DNA from: Batrachochytrium dendrobatidis JAM81
Lineage: Eukaryota > Chytridiomycota > Chytridiomycetes > Rhizophydiales
DNA: 64,000 nt
Reading direction: 5' to 3'
Assembly (NCBI RefSeq): GCF_000203795.2
Contig: NW_006281109.1
Span: 722,898 to 786,897 of the forward strand
The position numbers were made by a program, and so were the translations under genes. This document shows, one piece after another, positions 24,401 to 36,421 of this stretch; the stretch's first letter is position 1; each line of letters opens with the position of its first letter. The notes beneath the pieces are model-generated. The model had not been told where the DNA came from. It made no database searches and worked only from the letters and a program-made list of their open reading frames with translations.

Positions 24401-27400
24401 CAGTTATTGAATCCGTGCTGCATGATCATGCGCTCAAGACGGGTTCGTTCCGTCAAAGACCATGGCCTTAGCTCATCTTTGATCTTTGCAGCAGGAGGTG
24501 GCGTGGCACCAGAAGGAAGTTCGTATGGATACCCTGAAGAAGCTGTATTGTCTGTCGAGTAGTCGTATGCATTTTTGATGCCAAATCGGGTTACTTGACG
24601 GCGATTTCGTGGCATATCCATAATTAGTAACTCTTCGGGAATTTCTTCAACAATCTGCAATTCGGCTCGCTTGGCAACCTTGTCCCAAAAATCAGGATCA
24701 TTGACATCAACATCTGCAGCACTCCCAGAAGCTTGAAACGTTGCTTTGGAAAAAATAGAACTTTTTTCATCCTTGTTATCATGTCGAATAACTTGTGTGC
24801 GACGCTCAAGAATCTGGTCAATGTCTTCTTCACAAAACTGCTTGCTAGCCTCATCATCCATAAAAGCACCGTAAGCACCCTTTTTAAGCAGTTCTTCTAC
24901 TTCCTCCGTGGTAAGTGCACTAGATTTGGACGATCCGGCATCAAATCCAGCAAACCCGCTTTCACCCTGCATATCCATGCGTTGAAGAAGAGCCTTGTCC
25001 AGTCCCAACTTCATACTTGCTCGATCAAACATCTCTCGCTCATACGTATTGCGAGTAATCAAACGGTAAATCTGCACAGGCTTTTTTTGACCAATACGAT
25101 GACATCTTGACTGAGCTTGCAAGTCATTCTGCGGATTCCAATCACTATCAAAAATGATGCATGTATCGGCTGCAGTCAAATTGATTCCGACACCGCCCGC
25201 ACGTGTACATAGTAGAAACACAAACGATTCAGATCCAGGAGCTGAAAAGCGATCGATTGAAGCTTGTCTCAGATCGCCACGTACACCACCATCAATGCGC
25301 TCATATAACCATCCACGACTACGTAGATAGTCCTGAATCAAATCCAGACATTTTGTCATTTGCGAAAAAATCAGCACTTTATGTCCACCTTGTTTCAGCT
25401 TTTTTAATAGTTTGTCAATCAACACCATTTTTCCTGATGACTGAATCAGTGCATTAAACTGCTGCTCATTCGTGCGAGCATTCAATTCATCCAAGATCTG
25501 ATCTTCAGCACCTTTGAGTAGCCAAGGATGAATGCAGCATTTTCGAAGCTCAATCATGGTGTTGATAAGATTGGGTACGTTGGTTTTCTTGAGTGTTCCT
25601 TGCTTGAGCCAAGAAAAGTTTTTTTCTAAAATGGATCGATACCATTTTTTTTGTGTTGTAGTCAACTCCACTTCTACAATGGTTTCCTCCTTGACGGGAA
25701 TGGATTTTTCAACATCTTCCTTAAGACGACGAAGCATAAGAGGTTTGAGCACGTTTTGAAGTTTTTCAACATCGGCAGCAGAGTTGAGCGATGCATAATT
25801 GAGCCTAAAATCAGTTTCGGAAGCGAATTTGTGAGGCTCTAAAAAATTCAGCAATGCCCAAAGCTCGTCCAGAGAGTTTTGAAGTGGCGTACCCGTCAAG
25901 AGCACACGATGCTCCATTGTGTACGTTTTGAGAATTTCAGTCACTTTTGATGATTTGTTTTTGAGACGATGAGCTTCGTCAAGTACAACACATCGCCAAG
26001 GAATGGGACGCAGTTGAGAAGCACCACTCATGGCCATTTCGTATGTAGTAAGAACAATATCGAATTTGAGCATATCGGAGACAATCTCACCAGTCTCATC
26101 ACGATAATAATATTCGGTCTCTACAATTAGGTTGCGAGCAGATTGGCTGCCATGATATACGACAACATTCATATCTGTCCATGCTTTAATTTCACGCTCC
26201 CAATTTCCAATGGTGGAAAGTGGAGTGACAATTAAAAACGGGCCACGCAGATTCTCTTGTAAAAAAAGCTGGTAAAGAAACACAGTGGATTGTACTGTTT
26301 TTCCCAATCCCATTTCGTCAGCCAAAATGGAATTTTGCTTGTTATACCAGCAAAACATAAGCCAGTCGAGCCCTTCCAGTTGGTAGGAACGTAGCATGTT
26401 GTCATTTTTGTAAATTGGAGAATCCTCTAGTTTCACCCAGCAACATGCAGGACGTGAGCGACCAATCAGGTTGTAGCTCAGTCGTTTGATGGGCTTGAGT
26501 GCATTACGATCGTAATACTCGGCAATTTTGTCAGCGTCAATCTAGAAAAATCCAAAAGTAATGCATGAGTATAGATAAAAGCAGAATACAAGAATAGAAC
26601 ACATCAAACATGTAGATCTAAAACAAGACATGATGCAACATACCAGCTCAACTTCTTGCTGTGACTCCCAGGTACTGTGTTCATAAGAAAGAGCACACCA
26701 TTTCACAAGAAACATGATTGTGCCATCATGTTCTCCACAATCAATAATGCGATCAATTCGTGTGAATGAAGGATTAAATGGTTCATCCTCTGAATAATGA
26801 TCCCAAGAGGGTTTGCTTAAAAACTTTTGAATGCGATTACGAGCACCACGTTCAATTTCTAATGAGCTACGTTCGACCCACTCGGCATGAAAGTAACTCA
26901 TGCCTTTGTATTTGACCAGCAACTCTTCAGTATTTTCACTGGTGACACGATACGACAGAAACTTGTCGACCCCAGCAGATTTTTCACCAACAGAGATGTG
27001 CACAGGGTCGTATGCAACAGTCTTGATTTTTCGTTTGTGACTGCGACTAAACTTGTCAACTGGGGCAGTCCTGACTTTGGTTCTAGGAGCGCGAGGCTGA
27101 GTAATAGAAAATGTGTCTGTACGATCTTCAATTGCGCTTCCTGCATCACTAACAATAGCATCGTCTTCCAAATCATCGTCCAATGGATCTTCATCATATT
27201 GTGCTCCGATTAAATCCTATTAGGAGTAATAAACGTGACAAGAACATGTCAAAAAAAGTAAAAACAACACGGGAAATTATGATTCTTACCTTGTCATCAT
27301 CTACTATTGTATCAGTTTCTGGCATGTCTAGATCTTCATCCTCGTCATGATTGACTCCCTCAAAGTACTGTGCAGTGATGGGGACAGGAAGACCTTTTCC

Positions 27401-27553
27401 GCCAACAGAGGAGGGTAAAATAGCGGGTAGAGTTTCGGAAGGCGATTCCATATCCACATCGCTGTCAAGCTGGTCACTTGCATCGGATGCAAAATCGTCG
27501 ATATCCGACATGTTAGTGTCGTCCTGTGAAGATATAGATAAATCGTCTGCCAT
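21403..27553 (-). CDS. CHD6/7/8/9 (Kismet)-class chromodomain helicase
   Basis: Three exons, 27553-27290, 27216-26644 and 26541-21403, with phase-0 junctions, encode ~1991 residues. An acidic N-terminus precedes two chromodomains (VKYKGMSYFHAEW near 190-202; FLVKWCALSYEHSTW near 257-271). The SNF2 motor has DEMGLGKT (~354-361), DEAH (~467-470) and the C-terminal lobe with FLLCTRAGGVGINL and SRCHRIGQ. The post-helicase stretch FCEEDIDQILERRT...FSKATFQASG...NDPDFWDKVAKRAE is diagnostic of the CHD6-9 subfamily rather than CHD1 or Mi-2. A SANT/SLIDE-like part (RPWSLTERTRLERMIMQHG...) and a basic, Ser/Gln-rich tail follow. It would be a nuclear ATP-dependent nucleosome remodeler. I see no BRK domain. 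Most dikaryotic fungi lack this subfamily. Confidence 0.93.
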
Positions 27554-28776
27554 GTTGCGGTAAACAAAAGCTGTAAATGCTTTGACTATTTATGTACTCA
27601 AAAGGATGATAAACTATAGGAATATAGGTAGTCAATACAGTCAATGCCACGCCTATATAAAGGTTGAAATGTAAGTGGATTGAAAAGAAAGAGTTAGATC
27701 TATTGCAGTAGCAAGACCAAGACAGAAAGTAGTGATGATCCAGTATTAAAAAGTTGAATTGGATAGTTGATACTCCAGAGCATGGCAATGGTGTGGGGAT
27801 CGATAAAGGCAATAAAAAACGGATTTGTGATGCCAGCACAGAGAGCAATTGAACCTGAAATAGTACAAGTGATTACAAGCCATAGTACATATTAAAAAAG
27901 ACTAGAGCTGGTGCAGATCTATGGCAAGTGCAGTCAACGGGAGGAATTGATAGAGCAGACTTGTCAATTCGCCTCCAACAATCAAGCCGAGGTGATTGAA
28001 GGTGCTGAGAGCGGACGATGGGCTCTAGGACTGCAGGAACTCCTACAGAAACGTATATAGGACACGCACAGAAAATAAACAGCCAGAATATTCTTACCCA
28101 AAAATGATGTGCGTTATTATCAAGAGCAATGGCAGACGAATGTGGAGCAGGACTTGTGAGGTTTCTGGGTAAGCCGAGAATAGGTGGAAGGGGTAGTTTT
28201 CTTCCAAGTCCTATTATATATAAAAGAAGGAATAAGAATGTTCGTGGCTGTTAGTTCTCAAGTGCAGGCCATTGCCATCATAACTGTCTGGAACAGGAGT
28301 GTCTTGTTGGACTTGTCAATGCACAAGGAATGGTGAGCTGCAAACACTACACTTTTAGTACTGGGGCCGTATTGCTGGTGGTTCTGGGCTGGTGGTGGAT
28401 GGTCGTTGCTCATGGTCTTGTGCGCTTGGTTCGACTCGCCATCATTCTGCTACTCGTCCTTGTCGCTGCTGTTTTACACCTCGTAGTTTCTTTTTCCTTC
28501 GGGTTTGACGCGTTTGATCTTGTTCACTACTGTTGCTGCTTCCTGTTTCTTAATAAAATCATGTTACCTTGTAACCATTTCAAATATCAACCATTTAGAT
28601 TGCTCTTGTCATTCATTAGTTTGTTCTAGATCATCTTGGCTGACTTGACTGTCTTGATTGTTGCCTTCATTGCTTGTGTGTTCTTGTAAATCTATAAATA
28701 CCCCATCCTCAGGAAATCCATCTTACAATCGTGTTTAACTTTCAGTGCTTGACTTGGTATATAGTCAGAGTACACA
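27554..28776. other. divergent spacer upstream of CHD and LRR genes
   Basis: 1.2 kb without a supported gene. A plus-strand ORF at 28330-28629 is hydrophobic and Val/Leu/Trp-rich, but it has no family match and poor context. Both flanking genes start away from this region, so it should hold both promoters. Confidence 0.4.
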
Positions 28777-31700
28777 ATGGGCAACTCACAGGTAGGTAGA
28801 TAGTACTATCCTGTACTTTTATATAGTTGCTGATGTTTGTCTATACAGTTTATCCACTTTATCTGGTCTGGCATACAGTCAAATGCATATTAACACATAC
28901 TATTCTTATATCATATATCGCGTTGGCTCATATCTCGTCGTTATCGTCGCATCTCTACAACTGATACATACTTCAATCCACTAGAGTGTAGCTAAATTTA
29001 TTACAAAGACAAGGCAAAAAAAAGAAAAGGATATTTCAATTAGAGATATTCCTCTCGACCCAAAATGGATTCCGGAAGATGCAGGGTCGCTCAATCTAGA
29101 GCGGCTGAGTCTCATTAATGCATCACTTCCATATTGTAAGTCTTTTTAATCTACATATCCCAATAAACCCCCTTGATGCAAAGATGAGATGCGCATCCTT
29201 GCCATTTTATCAGTGTATAATTGCTACAAAACTATCTCGAGTGTGTTTGAAAAACATGTCTGCAAACGTGGTTATTGATTTGTATTTCAACACTTGCAAT
29301 CACTATACAACCATCTTAGTGCCTGATGTTATTTTTCAACTCAAATCACTTGAAAGTCTGACAGTCACAGGATCGGATATCACCAGTATTACAGGAATAG
29401 GATCCCTTGTTCGTCTCAAATCCTTAATCCTACACTCCAACAGCATTGATTGGCTTCCTGACGATTTTTACAAACTTACTGAGCTGGAAGAACTCGATTT
29501 GCACAACAATCGTGTTAGCCATCGAGGAATTCCACCCGAACTATTTGCAATGCACAATATTCGATCAATAGATTTTAGTGGAAACAAATTTACCACATTG
29601 TCCATTGAATTTGCAAAGTTTGGCAGTAAACTACGCGAGATTAAACTGCACGATAATCCATGGAGTCAGCCAGAACTTCAGCCATTGTCAGCTTCATTGA
29701 GCTCGCATGATACTCGTCTGATTCTTTCTAGTATCAGTGGCGAATCGAATACATGTGAATCTATAGCTGCCCTTGCAGCTCAAAGTGTTACTGCACACAT
29801 CAACAAATCCAGTTCGTCAAGAATCGCATTTGATCCTCCACAAACGGCTTTACCTGTTTTTGTCCACAATAAAGAACAAGAAGAAGCTACAAAGGAAAAA
29901 AAGCATATAGGTGGCTTTTTTGGACGCCGATCAAGTGATACTCACACCTTTTCTCAAAAATCATCTATTTCTGGGTCTAAACCGATCAATTCCACTACAA
30001 TCGATGCTCCCAGTAAAGAACCTAGACCTTTAAGAAAACAATCGAAAACTGTGTCACCAGTTTCTCAAAAAGAATTAAATTCGACTATTGATCTTAGTGT
30101 AGAAAGATCGGAAAAACCGCTGGCTTTAGCTACTCGTGCATCGGGTCCTAGAGGACGCAAACCCCCTTCAACCAATTTCATCCAAAAAAATGCTACTGAA
30201 AGTCCCGAAATATCTGTCGAGTCTCCTGTATCATTACTATCAAAATCTTTTACTGATTCAACTCAGAAACTAGAGCGAGCTCCTGTTCCACTTCCATCTA
30301 CAAGACAGCAACGCGCACATACCACCAACACACAGTCAACCCAGTCTGCCTCGCTTGTAGTGACACATTCAGCTAAAATTGACGAATCCGAGTCTCTCCA
30401 TTTTGCAACTGTCCCAAAACCCAATCAGCAATCTGATCTGGTGCGCAAAAATGCCATAATGCATAACCATTCGTCCCCTAATCCAACGAGCAAGCAAGAG
30501 ACTATTCAGCCACGATCAGAAACCCCCAGTGGTGCACAACCGATGGAGTCGAGCAAGCCAAAACCTATGCCAAAAGGAGGATTCAATTATATGGGCGGAG
30601 CAGAGTCTGCAGCCAATCTAGTTTCTGCAATCAAATTAACCAAGACTTCTTCTGCCATTGCCATGGAATTAAGCGAAGGTAATGCTAGTGCTTTACAGAC
30701 TGGTGTTCAAGACACCAATGCAATAAATCCATCGCGTCCACCTGTGCCATTACCTCCAAAACCTGCCCAAAGAGTTCGTAGCATTGATGCACCCAGTTCT
30801 CAACCATGCAACGATAGTTCATCACAAGGATCTATGCCAATCAGTTCCCCAAAAGCAACGTTGGATCAATCTATTCAGCCTACTGTTAGCTTGAAGAATA
30901 TATCATTGATGAGTGCAGATAATTCTTTGCATGGATTCGAACATGGTCCAGCTCTACCAAAAAGAGTGATGAAACCAAATCAGGCCCTGTCTCCAAGCAC
31001 TACACGTCAATACGACACTTACTCACCTCCACCCGTTGTGGCTGCTTCACCTGCTAGTCGTATTTCGCCAGCAACTTCAATTAATACATTGGCAAATTTA
31101 TCTCAGATGCCTGAACATAGTATCATAGAAGGACCACCACCTCCAATAAAAGTATCCACTAAACCATCTAAAGTATGCGCTCCTTCAGGCATGCTTCATT
31201 CGCCCCGCAATGCAGAGAATGAAACAGTGCAAGACAATGAATCGTGTGTTTCAAAAGAGGGATTTCAGCTATTGCCGACTAATGGGTCTTGTAACACTAA
31301 TGAGCCGCGTTTATTGAGAATCAATCCGGCAGATTTAAAAGTGAGACCAAGACGTGCTGAAAGTGCCAATGCGTATAGTACTGCAACATCCAAACATGCC
31401 AAAGACAATGTGATGACTGAATCTGAACCAAGTCCACCCAACGGCATTTCAAGCCCCCCTCAATCCTCTATATCCGAATTGTCACAATCTCCAACCGCAA
31501 GTAACATGTTGACTCGAGGTCATCAACGCCATGTGTCCGAATCTGTACCGTATCATGGATCTTCTCTAGAAAATTCCAATGAAAACAATACCCAGTTTAA
31601 GAGATCGCATGGAAAAGAAATTGTGATTGCAATGGACATTAGAAAAGCGGCTCAAACTGATGATCTCCCCATTGCACCAAAACTATCAACAAGCAGTGAT

Positions 31701-32630
31701 TTGAAATCTCAAAATGCCATTCCCCTTCCCAAACAGTCCAGTGTAAAAACACATGCTTCCGTTAATAGCTCCTTTTCATCATCAATCACTCCTAATAACG
31801 GGAATATGACTGTAGAGGAACCCACCACATATTTGATTGGAAGTATTTTACATGATGAGTCTTTACGCGAATCTAGTGAACTCTATGAATCAAATATTCA
31901 TCAAAATACTACCAGATTATTTGAAAAAGGCGACAAAATGGATGAAAATAACCATTTAGGAACCACCAGTTCTGTGCCTCTTACTACAACAAAGCAAATG
32001 CTAGCATCTAAACCAAAATCAATTGGATTTGTTGCTACATCAAACGAGGCCACTACTGTCTTTTTAAAAAACAAAGAGTCGGTTGGTATTTTAGATGAAC
32101 CCATTCAAAATACTGCTAGTCTTGATCGAAGCGGAGCCAACAAGCTTTCTGGAATATCTAAAAGCATGAATATGCTTGCGTTAGAGGTCGTACCACCTCA
32201 ACCCGCCCCAAAACCCAATAGATCTATAGCACCTACATTACAGCCCAAAGCACCCCAAGAAGATTCTAGCCAGAACCCCAAAGGAATTTCTCAAGCAGCA
32301 AGTGCTCGTTTGGCACTTCAAGAAAAACTATCACAAGATCAGTTATGCAAACCAAAAATCAGTGCTATTTCTTCTGATATGTTGGTGTGTGCAGCACAAC
32401 CCACAAATCCTCCAACATTTCAAGAAACGCGAGCATTTACTCAAAGCGTAGATAATTTGAACAGCGAGAGTCCACAGCGACTGCCCAAACCAGCCTATAT
32501 TGCTACGCCAGGTGCAGCTCCTGCCAAACCACCAAAACCACGAACAGCATTGGGAGGAAAATCTGAACAGAAAGAGGTGTCTCAACAAACTACGGTCCAA
32601 CCATCCTGGAAAAAACAAGTCCCTTCTTGA
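28777..32630 (+). CDS. N-myristoylated leucine-rich-repeat protein with long proline-rich tail
   Basis: Exons 28777-28791, 28985-29135 and 29320-32630 give 1158 residues; introns are 193 and 184 nt, GT..AG, in phase. The first 15-nt exon encodes only MGNSQ; with the next residue this is MGNSQS, an N-myristoylation consensus (Gly2, Ser6), followed by the basic run KFITKTRQKKEK, a typical membrane anchor. Leucine-rich repeats follow to about residue 190 (LKSLILHSNSIDWLP, LEELDLHNNRVS, IRSIDFSGNKFTTL). The remaining ~950 residues are low-complexity with several SH3-type PxxP motifs (RPPVPLPPKPAQR, KPPKPRTALG). I infer a plasma-membrane scaffold linking to SH3 proteins and the actin cortex. I do not recognise a named ortholog. 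Confidence 0.85.
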
Positions 32631-32824
32631 TACCTGACTCGGGATTTTAAACAAACTGGCTCAAATTTCTACTATTTTTTTCAAATAAAAACTTTCAAAA
32701 GCAAAGGTTTTAAACAAAATCTAATGGTTGAGTTATTCAGTCTGCAGAACCATCCCTCACCAGGATCACTATTGCATATCTAAACAGTGTAAAGCAGTTG
32801 TTTATTAAACTCTTGGTGTTACTT

Positions 32825-35800
32825 TTACAACCAAACCAATTTGTCTTTTTTTACTATAGGATTATCACGAATTAAACTTGCTTTTCCAGCCTCTTTATAG
32901 TTAAAAGAGCAGTTGTGTCGATCGGAATATCGATGCACGGCACAAAACACGGCTCCGCATCGACACTTGATACTTGATGCGGCACCAAGCTTTTTATTGC
33001 ATGTAAAACACTTTTTCTTACCTCTATGGATTGCAGATCCAGTTGAACTGGTCATATCGACAAAAGAAACAGGTTTGATGGATGTTTTTGATGAACGAAG
33101 AGAGTGTCGCGAGATGGATGCACGCAATTTATCTTGGGTGAGAAAATGAATCGGGCTACGTGGTGTATAATGTCGTGAAAGAGCCGTATCCTGATTAGGG
33201 ATCTCATTCAAAATAGTGTGTTTGATGGCTTGAGTCACACCGTGTTCATCACTAACCATTGTTTGGGATAACTTGGTTTGAAACTCGGACATGTCACTGC
33301 TTGAATCAAAGAGAGTTGGATTGTCCATGGGCGGTAGTTTCACTCCTGAACTCAATCGATTGTAAGATTGAGATGGGTATGGAAGAGCTTGATGCCGTCG
33401 ATTATTTTTACTGGTCCAATCAGCATCAGAGCAATATGAATTCTCTCTGGATAAACATGTTTTGGTTTTGTGATGTAGAGCTGCATTTAAGCCCAGTGGT
33501 GACTTATTTGATTGCAACACTCTACTCTCTTGAAATCCAAACGATGCATTTAATTTTTTTTTGATGGTTGCACCTTTTGAGTTTTTGGATGGTATAGGTT
33601 GATATTTAGATCTGTATTGATGAGAATGAAATCCTGTATGACTATTTTGTGCCTGTTTTTCCAATAAACTTGAACATGCACTGGAATAGCTTGAAGAAAG
33701 AAGCATATCATTGATACTTGATAGAGTAGAATTGCTAGAACTATTTTCTCTTTTCTGCGATATCGTGTATAGACTTTCCTTTTCGGTTTCCAATGCGGTC
33801 TCTATAGTTTGGGTCACATTGGTTTCTAGTTGTATACTATTTTGTGCATCAAAGTCGGCACTTTGATCAATGTCGCGGTTATGAATCAGATTCCCAATTG
33901 AAAACAAATGCGAGGGTTTTTGATTAGCATCATTAGAATGATCAGACGATTGCAAACTTTTTTGAAACTGGAATTGAATCTGCTGATGTAATAACTGTAT
34001 TTGCTGTTCTGCAGATGCAGGTCGCGTTTTAGGAATAATAAACATGGGCAGTGCACCAGCTGGTAGTCGCATAATTGAAATAGCAGTTGCAGGTCGTGCC
34101 GAGGCGGTTGATAGTTTTTTTGCCGACTTTCCCTGTTTTTTGCTGCTTGCTGCTCTGGGTGTACGAACAATCAGTCTGGGTGGGTGGTCCTGACTCTGCG
34201 ATGAAAAAATTACATTTGCATGATAGAGAAGATGTTCCAGTGTTGACATGGAGGATACTGTTGTATGATTTGATTCATAGATATCATTATCTGATACTGA
34301 TTCATACGATAATGAACGTGCTGAACTTATAGATGACATACAGCGCGAGGTTGCAATAGACGACGGTTTCGGTAACGTAAGCTGCTGATCCTCTTTATGA
34401 GATTTTGAACTGTTCAATGAATCAATTGTCATTCTATGCAATTCTTGTTTTGATAAGATTTCCCAATCTACCGAGTCGCTGGAGATGAACGACGTGAAAG
34501 TACATGTAGATGAGGTGGATCCAGAAGAGTAAGGCCGATTGGCTTTTAGCTCTGATAAAAATGAATCCACTTTTTGACTGTCATAACTACTATAATCTTC
34601 ATCAATTTCGTTTCCATCACTCAAGCCTACATTATCCTGCTTGTCATGATCAAAATCTAAATCACCCAGATCAGATATATCAAAGAACTCGGCAGAGTCC
34701 AGACATTGAAAGATTTTTGCACCTGCCATACCTTCTGCCAGACGAAGAACGTGTTTTGCAACGGTTTTTGGGTTGTTTCCGTCCTTCATATCCACTTCCA
34801 ACATGAAAATATCTTCGTTTTGCTTACACAAAAGAAACACAACGTCTTTTTCCGACGACGAGACTGTTTTTGAAATAGTGGGTAATCCAGGACCTATATC
34901 ACAAATTGATTCAACACAAGTAAATATCAATTCAATCATCTACATGATAGGAATGAATTATGGAATTGGATGTGTCATTCCATGTGATTTTGCCTAGATA
35001 ATTTTCATCTTGATATTAACATACCTCCAGTCATATGCAACACCAAATGCAAAGTTGACCCATTTTGAATACCACATTCGTCCAATGTTGCCTCGTCTTT
35101 AACAAAATGGTGTTCACAAAACACAAGTTGTTGATGTTCAACAGGTATACCTATTTGTTCAAACAACTGGTATTTGATATCCCCAATAGTGAAATGAGAA
35201 AACACGTTCAAAGAAATCACTTGTCCAGTCAAAGTTCCAACGTGGATGGTAAACTCCATTGGTGGCTTATGTTGGCATTTCAATTTTTGTAAATGTTGGA
35301 TTTGTTTTAGTTTTTGGAGTTGAAGTTGCTGTCGATTAGAGATTTTGATAGATAATGGGTTAAGCTCACTAGATGCTTTTCGTTGTGGAGAAGTGGCTTT
35401 AGGTCGAGGTGCTATAGGTGGAGTTGGCACGAAAGTTGAAGTAGACAAACTCGGTATGAGCACATTGGGGTCTTTGATTGATTTTTTTAATTCTTTGGAT
35501 TGGATGAGAGTAGATGGGTTCACAGGATTAGAGTGGAGTGGAGTGGGTGGTTCTACAGGATCAGATTGAATTGGGGATTTTGGCAATGCGGCGGATAGCG
35601 CGTAGTGGGCCATATTTGATACAGATTCAATAGTAGTTGTCGAAATGATTGATGAATGTTGCAACGATTCTGGATTGGAGTGAGATGTATGGCTTGCCAT
35701 ACTTTCTTTTAAACTATCTATTGTTTCTGTGTTGACTACTGTGGTTGGTGTAGTCGCTGAAAACGATATATCGTTTGATTCGTCCAATGCAGCCAATGAC

Positions 35801-35991
35801 TCGTGCATATCATGATTTAAAGTATCAACATTTGCCATTTCTGCGTTATATTTGGATATGTGTGACTGATGATGTAGTGATGTGGATAGTTTTGCTGATG
35901 TCGTATCAACCGAATCTAAATCTGTTGGTAGATTGCTGGAATGTGTTGCGTCAATACCATTCTTATCCGATGTAGTGTTGTTAGTTTCCAT
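32825..35991 (-). CDS. ZFAND4-like protein: ubiquitin-like domain plus AN1 zinc finger
   Basis: Exons 35991-35025 and 34893-32825 (131-nt intron, phase 1) give 1011 residues. The start is the first ATG (METNNTT). A Ser/Thr-rich leader with PP motifs precedes a ubiquitin-like domain at about 245-322 (MEFTIHVGTLTGQVISL...GSTLHLVLHMTGG). The splice joins MTGG directly to PGLPTISK, and a conserved-looking KDVVFLLCKQNEDIFMLEVD segment follows. A long disordered region leads to a C-terminal AN1 finger with all eight ligands (CFTC...CRCGAVFCAVHRYSDRHNC). Ubl then AN1 is the order of animal ZFAND4/ANUBL1. The role is unclear, probably ubiquitin/proteasome-linked. It is convergent with the LRR gene, 194 bp apart. 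Confidence 0.88.
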
Positions 35992-36421
35992 CGAGTGAAA
36001 TATCGCAACGATTGAGCGAGTATACAATTCGGTGTATGGATAAAGCAATATTTTGATTTGAATAGATTAATTCTGGTACAGTATAGAGTTGGTGTTTGAT
36101 AGTATACAGGGATTAAAGAGCCTCGGTTATAAAATATCGATCCAGATATTATCTTTTTAAAATAGAAAAGTGTAGACCGAGTCGAGATTAAAAATCTAGC
36201 TAAAAATAAACTCTGATCTGCATCATCATTTTCCCAAGCTTATTGGATCGTATAAACCTGTCAAATTGGCAATGCATAAACACCCACATAGTATACAAGC
36301 TATTCGAGTCAACACTATTGAAATCTCCCATATTTATTGTAGCGAAATAAAAACTCAAGACAAACAATCTTCATCGACTTCAATACAAATCTCAAATACA
36401 CACCAAATAATTTTATAGCAA
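35992..36421. other. spacer between ZFAND4-like start and PMT2 end
   Basis: About 430 bp, AT-rich, with no gene seen. It must contain the ZFAND4-like promoter and the PMT2 3' UTR. Confidence 0.4.

Noticed and set aside
28330..28629. Hydrophobic 99-codon ORF upstream of the LRR gene
   Set aside because: Composition fits chance reading of a T/G-rich stretch; no family.
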